DNA from: Elusimicrobiota bacterium
GTDB lineage: Bacteria; Elusimicrobiota; Elusimicrobia; Elusimicrobiales; UBA9959
Assembly: GCA_003500765.1 (NCBI GenBank)
Contig: DNQL01000307.1
Coordinates: 1-6,141, forward strand
Direction: 5' to 3'
Length of the DNA stretch: 6,141 nt
In this document: in pieces, positions 1 through 5,630 of the stretch
Position numbering within the stretch: position 1 is the first letter of the stretch
Layout of the letters: each line of letters starts with the position of its first letter
The notes under the pieces: model-generated
What the model saw: only the letters and a program-made list of their open reading frames with translations
Told to the model about the DNA's origin: nothing
Database searches by the model: none
Program-made: the position numbers and the translations under genes

Positions 1-1059
1 GCCGGCTCCTACGCCGCCCGCGTGACCCAGGTCTCGGCCACGGCCGACAGCCTGGTCGGCCACCGCGAGATGGTGGGCGTCCTCGACGACCGGACCTACG
101 ACCTTTTCAACGACGGCTTCGGCCGCGATTACCTGGCCGAGCTGGAGAAACGGATAGGCCGCAAGACCTTCTACAATAAGATGGCCGGCGGCATGGAGGC
201 GATAGAGCTCAACGCCGACGAGCACGAGCGCACCGGCCGGCCGATAGCCTATGCCAGCAAATGCGACCCGCTCATACAGCTGGCGATGAACGAGCGGGTG
301 ATACCCGTCGCCGAGCAGCATAAGATAGCCGACACCGCCTTCGCGCTGGCGATGGAGATGGGCATACCGATAACCCGCGCCATAGCGCGCAGCTACGTGC
401 GCGGCGCCGGCGGCGAGATAATCCGCACCTCCAACCGTCACGACGCGGTGCTGCCCATAGGCAGGAAGACGCTGGTGGAGCTGCTGCAGGAGAACGACGT
501 CTGGACCTGCGCCGTCGGCAAGACCAGCGACCTGGTGAACGTGACCTATAACGAAAAGATAAAGCTCAACCGCGCGGCCTTCCTGGACCCGCGGCTGGGC
601 CTGCGCTTCGTCCACCCCAAGAAGAAGGACACCAACCTTTATTCGGTGCAGGGCACGGTTAACGCCCTCGACGCCGCCAGGACCGTGTACAGGCCGAAGG
701 GCACCTTCGTCTTCGCCAACCTCGTCGATACCGACAGCGTTTACGGCCACACCCGCGACATAGCCGGCGCCGTGAAGTGCGTGGAGGAGTTCGACCGCAT
801 CCTGCCGCTGCTCGAGAGGCGGCTGGAGAAGGGAGACCTGCTGGTTATCACCGCCGACCACGGCATGGAGCACCGGGCCGATTACGGCTACCATTCCAAC
901 GAGCCGCTGCCGCTGCTGGCCGAGCGCGCCGGTTTCGGGAAAGGGCTGGGGCTTAAGACCGGCGGCTCGCCGGGGCTGACGGAAGTGGGGCACCTGGTCT
1001 CGCAGGTATTCGGCCTTGAGAAGCAGTTCCTCGCGATGGTGGGAGAACAGAAGAAATAA
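1..1059 (+). CDS. deoB: Phosphopentomutase (DeoB family), N-terminally truncated by window edge
   Basis: Cytosolic alkaline-phosphatase-superfamily enzyme expected to interconvert (deoxy)ribose 1-phosphate and 5-phosphate in nucleoside salvage. The reading frame is open to base 1, so the true start lies upstream; the GTG at 22 is only an internal codon, nine codons before the catalytic Ser. Counting codons from base 1 (352 visible): the phosphoacceptor loop ADSLVGH has Ser17 where DeoB usually has Thr (KDTMTGH). The family block RTSNRHD, with a following GKTSDLVN, lies in the middle. Metal ligands follow: D245 and H250 in NLVDTDSVYGH, D286-H287 in ITADHG, and H298 in YHSNEPLPLL. The D245-D286 and H287-H298 spacings equal those I recall for the Bacillus cereus enzyme (D286, D327, H328, H339). 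The segment between the nucleophile and D245 is about 27 residues longer, so the cap domain seems enlarged. The missing N terminus (about 65-70 residues by alignment) should carry the first metal Asp. It is followed by a terminator and is convergent with the next gene. Family is confident; exact substrate less so. Confidence 0.88.
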   Translation, partial: AGSYAARVTQVSATADSLVGHREMVGVLDDRTYDLFNDGFGRDYLAELEKRIGRKTFYNKMAGGMEAIELNADEHERTGRPIAYASKCDPLIQLAMNERVIPVAEQHKIADTAFALAMEMGIPITRAIARSYVRGAGGEIIRTSNRHDAVLPIGRKTLVELLQENDVWTCAVGKTSDLVNVTYNEKIKLNRAAFLDPRLGLRFVHPKKKDTNLYSVQGTVNALDAARTVYRPKGTFVFANLVDTDSVYGHTRDIAGAVKCVEEFDRILPLLERRLEKGDLLVITADHGMEHRADYGYHSNEPLPLLAERAGFGKGLGLKTGGSPGLTEVGHLVSQVFGLEKQFLAMVGEQKK

Positions 1060-1075
1060 GGCGCGACTGAAAGCG

Positions 1076-1113
1076 AAGAGCCCCTCCGGCCTGCCGGGGG
1101 GGCTCTTTTTTTT
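1076..1113 (+). terminator. Rho-independent terminator of deoB
   Basis: A 15-bp near-perfect stem (1076-1090 with 1093-1107, one T-G pair; the innermost pairs probably open to give a 4-nt or larger loop) is followed by eight T residues at 1106-1113. It begins 16 bases after the deoB stop. Read on the minus strand, the stem is followed by only a short T tract, so it would be a weaker terminator for the convergent glycosidase-like gene ending at 1123. Confidence 0.92.
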
Positions 1114-1122
1114 GCGGCCGGA

Positions 1123-2268
1123 TCAATCGGCGGCTGTTTTAACGACGGGGCGGGTTTCGAGCGGGTAGTCGGGGTCGACGAAGGCGCGGTAGGCGCGCGG
1201 CGTAAGCGCGTCCCAGTTGTAGCGGTTGGAGGGGTTCCAGAGCAGCCAGCTGCCGATATAGTTGCGGCGGGCGGCTATGATCTGGGCGCGGACCTCGCGG
1301 GGGCCGTAGTCGTGGCGCAGCGAGAAATCCTGCAGGTAGGGCCGCACTTTGTCATAGTCGAAGCCCAGCCGCTCCCGGGCATCGCGCAGGCCCCTGTCTA
1401 TCACCTTGAACGGCTCGGCGTCGGGGTTCCTTATCTTATACTCTCCCGGGTTGTAGTGCGACGGGTACATCATGGGGTAGATATAGTCCGTGTTCTCGGC
1501 CAGCGAATGTATGCTCTGGCCTATGCCCATATCGCCCTTTGAAGAAGTGGTCAGGCCGAATATGGCGGCCGACACTTTTACGTTCCCGGGCAGCTTCTTC
1601 CTGGCGTAGGAGAGGAAGGCGGCCAGGTTGGCCACGCCGGAACGGCTGTCATGCGGTTTGGAATAGCGGCAGAGAGAGGTGTCTCCCTCGGTGGGGTAGC
1701 GGATATAATCGAACTGGACCTCGTCGAAGCCCAGGTCGGCCGCGCGCCTGGCTACGGCGACCACGTAGTCCCACACTTCCTTGCTGTACGGATCCACCCA
1801 GGTGGCGCCGTTCCTGGCCCGCCAGGGTTCGCCCGACGGGGTTTTCACCGCCAGGTCCGGCCGGGACTTGGGCAGGAGCCGGTCGTGGAAGGCCACCACC
1901 CTGGCTATGGTGTATATCCCTTCCGCCTTGAAATCGGCCAGCATCTCCTCGGGCCTGGAGATGGCCGGGGCGTAGGTGCCGTGCTTATGGGCCGCCTCCA
2001 CTCCCGGGATGTAGACCTTCCCGTCGGTCTCCTTTACGGCCACCGCTACCGCGTTTATGACGGACCTCTTCATCTTCGCTATGGTCTGCCCGCGCAGTTT
2101 TGCCGAGCCGGCCCCCCAGGCGGTGAGGTGTATGCCGCGCACATGGCCGGGCGCGGCCAGCAATTCCGCGTAATGGGCCGTTGTCGGGGGCTGCAGGGCC
2201 GCGTCGGGGGAGGTCTGGGAGAAGGCCGGGACCGCGGCCGCAAGGAAGCAAAGGGCTTTGAGGAGCAT
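1123..2268 (-). CDS. Secreted putative glycoside hydrolase, DUF4015 family
   Basis: Predicted exported protein of 381 residues resembling the DUF4015 putative glycosyl hydrolase family, a TIM-barrel-like group whose substrate is not established to my knowledge. Residues 1-17 form a signal peptide (Lys4, hydrophobic core, AFS before Gln18). Visible family-type motifs: GIHLTAW at 45-51 (first strand), VAVKETDGKVY at 76-86, ARVVAFHD at 122-129, WVDPYSKEVWDYV at 157-169, GFDEVQFDYIRYPTEG at 180-195, YIYPMMYPSHY near 261-271 and WLLWNPSNRYNW at 341-352. The acidic residues in the 180-187 block (D182, E183, D187) are plausible active-site candidates, but this is inference. The start is the only in-frame ATG before an upstream stop and gives the signal peptide; no Shine-Dalgarno precedes it. 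It is divergent from the pullulanase with a 24-bp gap, which suggests a shared role in polysaccharide use. An enzyme acting on a different polysaccharide is possible. Confidence 0.85.
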   Translation of the reverse strand: MLLKALCFLAAAVPAFSQTSPDAALQPPTTAHYAELLAAPGHVRGIHLTAWGAGSAKLRGQTIAKMKRSVINAVAVAVKETDGKVYIPGVEAAHKHGTYAPAISRPEEMLADFKAEGIYTIARVVAFHDRLLPKSRPDLAVKTPSGEPWRARNGATWVDPYSKEVWDYVVAVARRAADLGFDEVQFDYIRYPTEGDTSLCRYSKPHDSRSGVANLAAFLSYARKKLPGNVKVSAAIFGLTTSSKGDMGIGQSIHSLAENTDYIYPMMYPSHYNPGEYKIRNPDAEPFKVIDRGLRDARERLGFDYDKVRPYLQDFSLRHDYGPREVRAQIIAARRNYIGSWLLWNPSNRYNWDALTPRAYRAFVDPDYPLETRPVVKTAAD

Positions 2269-2286
2269 ATGTATATATTTTACAAT
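2258..2286 (+). promoter_or_regulatory. Candidate promoter of the pullulanase gene (leaderless)
   Basis: TTGAGG at 2258-2263 (four of six matches to TTGACA) and TACAAT at 2281-2286 (five of six to TATAAT) are separated by exactly 17 bp. The -10 box ends six bases before the ATG at 2293, so the expected first transcribed base is at the start codon. This is the TANNNT-N6-ATG arrangement known for leaderless mRNAs. The -35 lies inside codons 2-4 of the divergent gene. Confidence 0.6.
2277..2282 (-). promoter_or_regulatory. Candidate -10 box for the DUF4015 gene (leaderless)
   Basis: Read on the minus strand, TAAAAT (one mismatch to TATAAT) ends eight bases before the ATG at 2268. Transcription would begin at or within about two bases of the start codon. 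No convincing -35 is visible at the usual distance. It overlaps the opposing TACAAT box by two bases. Position and lack of a ribosome binding site are seen directly; promoter function is inferred. Confidence 0.5.
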
Positions 2287-2292
2287 TTCGCC

Positions 2293-4776
2293 ATGACTAA
2301 AAAATCGGCGTTAATTTTCGCGGGGGTAATGGCCATGGCTTTCAGCGTTCACGCTCAGGAAAAGACCGCGGTGCACTATTCGCGCATCTCCGGCGATTAC
2401 GACGGGTGGCATCTCTGGGTCTGGAACGCGCAGGACGGAAAACCCGGCTCGGCCGTCGCTCCTTCCGGCCGGGACGCTTTCGGCCTGGTCTTCGAGCTGG
2501 ACCTCGCCGGCCTTGGGCTGGCCGGCAAACGCGCGGGGCTGCTGCCGCGCAAGGGGGAGTGGGACGATAAGGACGGCCCCGACCGCTTCATCGTCGCGGG
2601 CGAGGACGCCGACGTGTTCATACGGCAGGGGGTTCCGGAGATCTTCGACGAACTGCCGGCCCTGACCACAGCCTTCGTCCACGCCAGGTTCTCCGGCGAC
2701 GCCTCGGTCACGGCCGCCTTCAATACGCCGGTGGACGAATCTTTCGTGCGGGGGGAGGATTTTATCCTGGCCGGCGCCGGCGCCGAGTACCGGCCGGTGA
2801 AAGTCTCGCTGCCTTCGCGCTATTCCGCCTGGGCGCGGCTGGACTTCGGGCCGGAATTCACCGTCCCCGCCGAGGCCAAAGTCATGGGCGCTTTCACGCT
2901 GACGGGCAAGCTCGGGTCCCGCCCCGTAGACCCGGGGTCCGCCCTGGACGCTCCCGCTTTCCGTCACGAGGGCTTCCTCGGCGCCGAGACTTCCCCGGCG
3001 GGTTCCCGCTTCGCGGTCTTCGCCCCCGGCGCGGAATCGGTGATCGCCCTGATCTACCGGGGCCCGAAAGGCGGGTCCCAGGCCGAGATAAGGCTGGAGC
3101 ATAAGGGCGGGGGGCTGTGGGAGGCCCGCTCCGACCAGGATTTCACCGGCAAGTACTACAAGTTCGGCGTCAGCCGCGACAACGGTTACGCCGAGGTGCT
3201 CGACCCCTACGCCGGCAGCGTTACCGCGCACGACGGCAGGGCCCTGCTCCACGGCCCGCTGCCGCCGCCCACGGAAGGGCCGTCGTTCCCAAAAGAGGAT
3301 ACGGTGCTCTACGAGGTGCATATCCGCGACCTTACCATCGACGAGTTCTCCGGCGTAAAGGCGAAGGGCGGCTACCTCGGCTTCGCCGAGGGCGGCACCC
3401 GCCACCCGTCCTACCCGGACCTGAAGACCGCGCTGGACCACCTGGAAGAGCTGGGGGTCAACGCGGTTCACATACTGCCTTTCCAGGACTTCGAGAACCA
3501 GGAGGAGAACGGGCGCTACGACTGGGGCTACATGCCCGTGAACTTCAACTCGCCCGAGGGCTGGTACGCCAGCCGCACCGACGACGATTCGCGCCGCCGC
3601 GAGGCGAAGGCGATGATAGACGCCCTGCACGCGCGCGGCATGAAGGTGATAATGGACGTGGTCTATAACCACACGGCCGAGACCGGGGGGAAGAAGTTCA
3701 ACTTCGCCGGCCTGGCCGGGAATTATTTCTACCGGATGAAGGACGACGGCTCGTTCTACAACGGCTCCGGCTGCGGCAACGAGTTCCGCAGCGAATCGCC
3801 GATGGGCCGTCGGTTCATACTCGACAGCCTCAAGCGCTGGGTGACGGAATACGGCGTGGACGGCTTCCGGTTCGACCTTATGGGCCTCATCGACCTGGAG
3901 ACGGCGGAGCTGATAGCCTCCGAGCTTAAAAAGATAAAGCCCTCGATACTGGTTTACGGCGAGCCCTGGAAGGCGGGCGACAGCCCCGTCGACGGGGTGA
4001 AAAAGGGCAGCCAGCGCGGCAAGGGCTATTCCGTCTTCAACGACGACCTGCGCGACGCGCTCAAAGGCAGCGTCTTCGAGGTCTCGGACCTGGGCTACGT
4101 GCAGGCCGGCAATTACCGCGACAAGGTCATGCGGGGCATAAAGGGTTCGATAGACGACTTCGCCGACGGGCCGCTGGAGACGCTTAATTACGTCAGCTGC
4201 CATGACAACCACACGCTGTGGGACCGGATAGATATTTCGGCCGCGGGCGCCTCCGCCGACGAGAAGGTCCGCATGGATAAGCTGGCCCAGGCCGTGGTCT
4301 TCACTTCCCAGGGGATCCCTTTCCTGCACGCGGGAGAAGAGTTCCTGCGCACCAAGAAGGGGGAGCATAACTCATACGATCTCCCCGACGAGATAAACCG
4401 GCTGGACTGGACGGCCAAGAGGCGGCATCACGGCGTGTTCCGGTTCTACCGCGACCTCGTCGCAATGCGCAAAGCGCATCCCGCCTTCCGGCTGCGGACG
4501 GCGGAGGAGGTCCGGGAGAACCTGCGCTTCTACGAGGACCAGGGCCTGAAGGCGACGCCTCCCGCCATCGCCTACACTCTCGACGGCGCCGCCGCGGGGG
4601 ACAGCTGGAAGAAGATAACGGTGCTGATAAACCCCTCGCGCAAGCCGGCCAGGATGAAGCTGCCGCCGGGCGGGCACGCGCTGGTCTTCGACGGCTCGGG
4701 GCTGGTCTCCGACCCCGGGGAACATAAGGACCACGTCACGGTGCCGGCCATCACGCTGCTTGTCCTTCGTCAATAG
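2293..4776 (+). CDS. pulA: Secreted type I pullulanase (GH13, CBM41-CBM48)
   Basis: Extracytoplasmic debranching enzyme expected to hydrolyse alpha-1,6 linkages in pullulan, glycogen or branched starch; 827 residues. A signal peptide spans 1-21 (KK, hydrophobic core, VHA before Gln22). CBM41 covers about 27-122 (HYSRISGDYDGWHLWVW, with Trp39, 42 and 44 as likely sugar-binding residues). An N2-like beta domain covers about 123-220, CBM48 about 223-330, the GH13 barrel about 337-730, and a C-terminal beta domain runs to the end. Catalytic elements: the pullulanase signature YDWGYMP at 409-415 (usual form YNWGYDP), DVVYNH at 455-460, nucleophile D528 in GFRFDLMG, acid/base E557 in YGEPW, and H637-D638 in SCHDNH. 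NGSGCGNE before region II is also typical of type I pullulanases. No lipobox or sortase signal is visible, so it is probably periplasmic or secreted. The start at 2293 is chosen because it gives a clean signal peptide and fits the promoter; an in-frame ATG at 2269 would add eight residues (MYIFYNFA). The frame is open far upstream only because it runs antisense to the divergent gene. Confidence 0.93.
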   Translation: MTKKSALIFAGVMAMAFSVHAQEKTAVHYSRISGDYDGWHLWVWNAQDGKPGSAVAPSGRDAFGLVFELDLAGLGLAGKRAGLLPRKGEWDDKDGPDRFIVAGEDADVFIRQGVPEIFDELPALTTAFVHARFSGDASVTAAFNTPVDESFVRGEDFILAGAGAEYRPVKVSLPSRYSAWARLDFGPEFTVPAEAKVMGAFTLTGKLGSRPVDPGSALDAPAFRHEGFLGAETSPAGSRFAVFAPGAESVIALIYRGPKGGSQAEIRLEHKGGGLWEARSDQDFTGKYYKFGVSRDNGYAEVLDPYAGSVTAHDGRALLHGPLPPPTEGPSFPKEDTVLYEVHIRDLTIDEFSGVKAKGGYLGFAEGGTRHPSYPDLKTALDHLEELGVNAVHILPFQDFENQEENGRYDWGYMPVNFNSPEGWYASRTDDDSRRREAKAMIDALHARGMKVIMDVVYNHTAETGGKKFNFAGLAGNYFYRMKDDGSFYNGSGCGNEFRSESPMGRRFILDSLKRWVTEYGVDGFRFDLMGLIDLETAELIASELKKIKPSILVYGEPWKAGDSPVDGVKKGSQRGKGYSVFNDDLRDALKGSVFEVSDLGYVQAGNYRDKVMRGIKGSIDDFADGPLETLNYVSCHDNHTLWDRIDISAAGASADEKVRMDKLAQAVVFTSQGIPFLHAGEEFLRTKKGEHNSYDLPDEINRLDWTAKRRHHGVFRFYRDLVAMRKAHPAFRLRTAEEVRENLRFYEDQGLKATPPAIAYTLDGAAAGDSWKKITVLINPSRKPARMKLPPGGHALVFDGSGLVSDPGEHKDHVTVPAITLLVLRQ

Positions 4777-4794
4777 GCCTTATTTCCTATAACG

Positions 4795-4834
4795 GCCCGG
4801 GACCTTCGCCGCTTACGGCGGAGGCCTCCCGGGC
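4795..4834 (+). terminator. GC-rich hairpin after pulA, possible terminator
   Basis: Arms GCCCGGGA (4795-4802) and TCCCGGGC (4827-4834) enclose a second stem, 4803-4811 with 4816-4824 (one G-T pair), around a CTTA loop and with a two-base bulge at 4825-4826. It starts 18 bases after the pullulanase stop. The following bases are TGTATAATTT rather than a clean T run, so termination may be weak. It abuts the -10 box of the next gene and could instead influence that promoter. Confidence 0.55.
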
Positions 4835-4836
4835 TG

Positions 4837-4842
4837 TATAAT
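4837..4842 (+). promoter_or_regulatory. Consensus -10 box for the hendecad-protein gene
   Basis: A perfect TATAAT lies directly after the hairpin and 35 bases before the next ATG, placing a start near 4849 and giving a leader of about 29 bases that includes the ribosome binding site. The -35 is poor: TTACGG at 4813-4818, at 18 bp, sits in the hairpin loop and 3' arm. A transcription activator or a relaxed -35 is therefore possible. Confidence 0.55.
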
Positions 4843-4864
4843 TTACCGAAGGGTAAAAATTCCC

Positions 4865-4870
4865 AGGAGG
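4865..4870 (+). promoter_or_regulatory. Strong Shine-Dalgarno of the hendecad-protein gene
   Basis: AGGAGG, a perfect anti-SD complement, lies seven bases before the ATG at 4878. It fixes the start and shows that this genome does use canonical ribosome binding sites, in contrast to the divergent pair at 2268/2293. Confidence 0.9.
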
Positions 4871-4877
4871 GTCATTA

Positions 4878-5543
4878 ATGAAGAAAGTTCTCTTCGCAGT
4901 ACCGTTGTTGATGGCAGTAGCGGCCAACGCGGCCGATAATCCGACGATAGAGAGCCTCAGGTCTTCCGCTTTCGCCATGCCTAAAGCGGAGGCCGTGGTG
5001 CCGTCGGCGCCGGCCCCGGTGGCAGTGGAGCAGCCGGTACAGGTCCCGCAGGACCTGGTCTATAAGTTCAACCAGCTCAAGAACGACATGTGGCGGCTGG
5101 AGAGCGACACCACCTGGCTGCGCAGCGACATCGACCGCCTGGAGGGCGAGGCCCGCCGCATACAGCAGGGCTCTCATAACGCCTTCTTCTCCAACGACCT
5201 GCGCAATATGGCCCGCAACCTGAACTCCTGGAGCAACGACGCGCAGCGCCTGGCCTTCGACCTCAAGCGGCTGCTGCCGCTGGCGGTAAAGGACAAGAAG
5301 CTTAACGATCTCGCCCGCGACATCGAGTGGGACGTGCGCGACCTGGACAACCGCTTCCAGTTCGACGTGCAGAACTCGGCGCAGCGCCTGGAGTGGACGG
5401 TGCGCTCCATAGACTCGAACCTCGTCGGCTACGACGCGCAGTGGCAGGCCTCCGACATCAGCCGCTACGCGCGCGACATACAGCAGAAAACGCGCGATAT
5501 GCGCTGGGACGCGCAGGACCTGGTCCGCAAGACCCAGCCCTGA
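4878..5543 (+). CDS. Small exported alpha-helical protein with hendecad repeats, function unknown
   Basis: I do not recognise this 221-residue protein. Residues 1-18 are a classic signal peptide (MKK, hydrophobic core, ANA before Ala19/Asp20). About 35-58 is a Pro/Ala/Val-rich linker. From about 59 to the end it is charged and apparently all-helical, with Trp at 72, 80, 118, 151, 173, 189 and 210. Three consecutive 11-residue units start at W151, F162 and W173 (WDVRDLD, FDVQNSA, WTVRSID), and the preceding 140-150 unit fits the same pattern. The segment RDIEWDVRDL (147-156) recurs as RDMRWDAQDL (206-215). No cysteine is present in the mature chain and no membrane segment follows the signal. 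It is probably a periplasmic or outer-surface helical, coiled-coil or lipid-contacting protein; that is inference. It has a strong ribosome binding site, a likely own promoter and an efficient terminator, which suggests a well-expressed single-gene unit. Confidence 0.88.
   Translation: MKKVLFAVPLLMAVAANAADNPTIESLRSSAFAMPKAEAVVPSAPAPVAVEQPVQVPQDLVYKFNQLKNDMWRLESDTTWLRSDIDRLEGEARRIQQGSHNAFFSNDLRNMARNLNSWSNDAQRLAFDLKRLLPLAVKDKKLNDLARDIEWDVRDLDNRFQFDVQNSAQRLEWTVRSIDSNLVGYDAQWQASDISRYARDIQQKTRDMRWDAQDLVRKTQP
5295..5426 (+). repeat. Protein-level 11-residue repeats (residues 140-183)
   Basis: Four in-register hendecads lie within the unknown exported protein. Column 1 is K/W/F/W, column 3 L/V/V/V, column 6 L/L/S/I and column 10 I/F/L/L; polar or charged residues occupy most other columns. 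The 33-bp DNA units are diverged, so the repeat is visible only in the protein. Eleven-residue periodicity is known from right-handed or straight coiled coils and from amphipathic surface-binding helices. Confidence 0.6.
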
Positions 5544-5562
5544 GCTTCTCAAGCCGTAAATG

Positions 5563-5593
5563 AAAAAGCCCCGGTACCCGCCGGGGCTTTTTT
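5563..5593. terminator. Bidirectional intrinsic terminator between convergent genes
   Basis: A perfect 12-bp stem (5563-5574 with 5581-5592) with a six-base loop is flanked by five A residues on the left and six T residues on the right (5588-5593). It therefore has a T tract on either strand. It lies 19 bases after the stop of the exported protein and 37 bases beyond the stop of the convergent LUD gene. Confidence 0.93.
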
Positions 5594-5630
5594 CATGGGG
5601 AGAAATGTTCCGGAGTAGTTGCTCCTTTCG

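Noticed and set aside
22..24. GTG as true start of the phosphopentomutase
   Set aside because: The frame is open to base 1, the residues before it still align with DeoB, and starting here would drop the N-terminal metal-binding region.
1651..2292. Long plus-strand open frame upstream of and continuous with the pullulanase
   Set aside because: It lies antisense to the DUF4015 gene, whose motifs and signal peptide are clear; the translated part is Gly/Arg-rich and without family features, and the pullulanase signal peptide begins at 2293.
3117..3668. 183-codon plus-strand frame inside the pullulanase
   Set aside because: Arg/Pro-rich out-of-frame translation of the GH13 coding region; no start signal or domain.
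2311..4368. 685-codon minus-strand open frame opposite the pullulanase
   Set aside because: It is a shadow of GC-rich codon usage: its translation is Val/Ala/Arg/Gly-rich without recognisable motifs, while the plus strand has full GH13 catalytic signatures.
4875..5552. 225-codon minus-strand frame almost exactly opposite the exported-protein gene
   Set aside because: It mirrors the real gene, has no ribosome binding site or signal peptide, and the plus frame has both.
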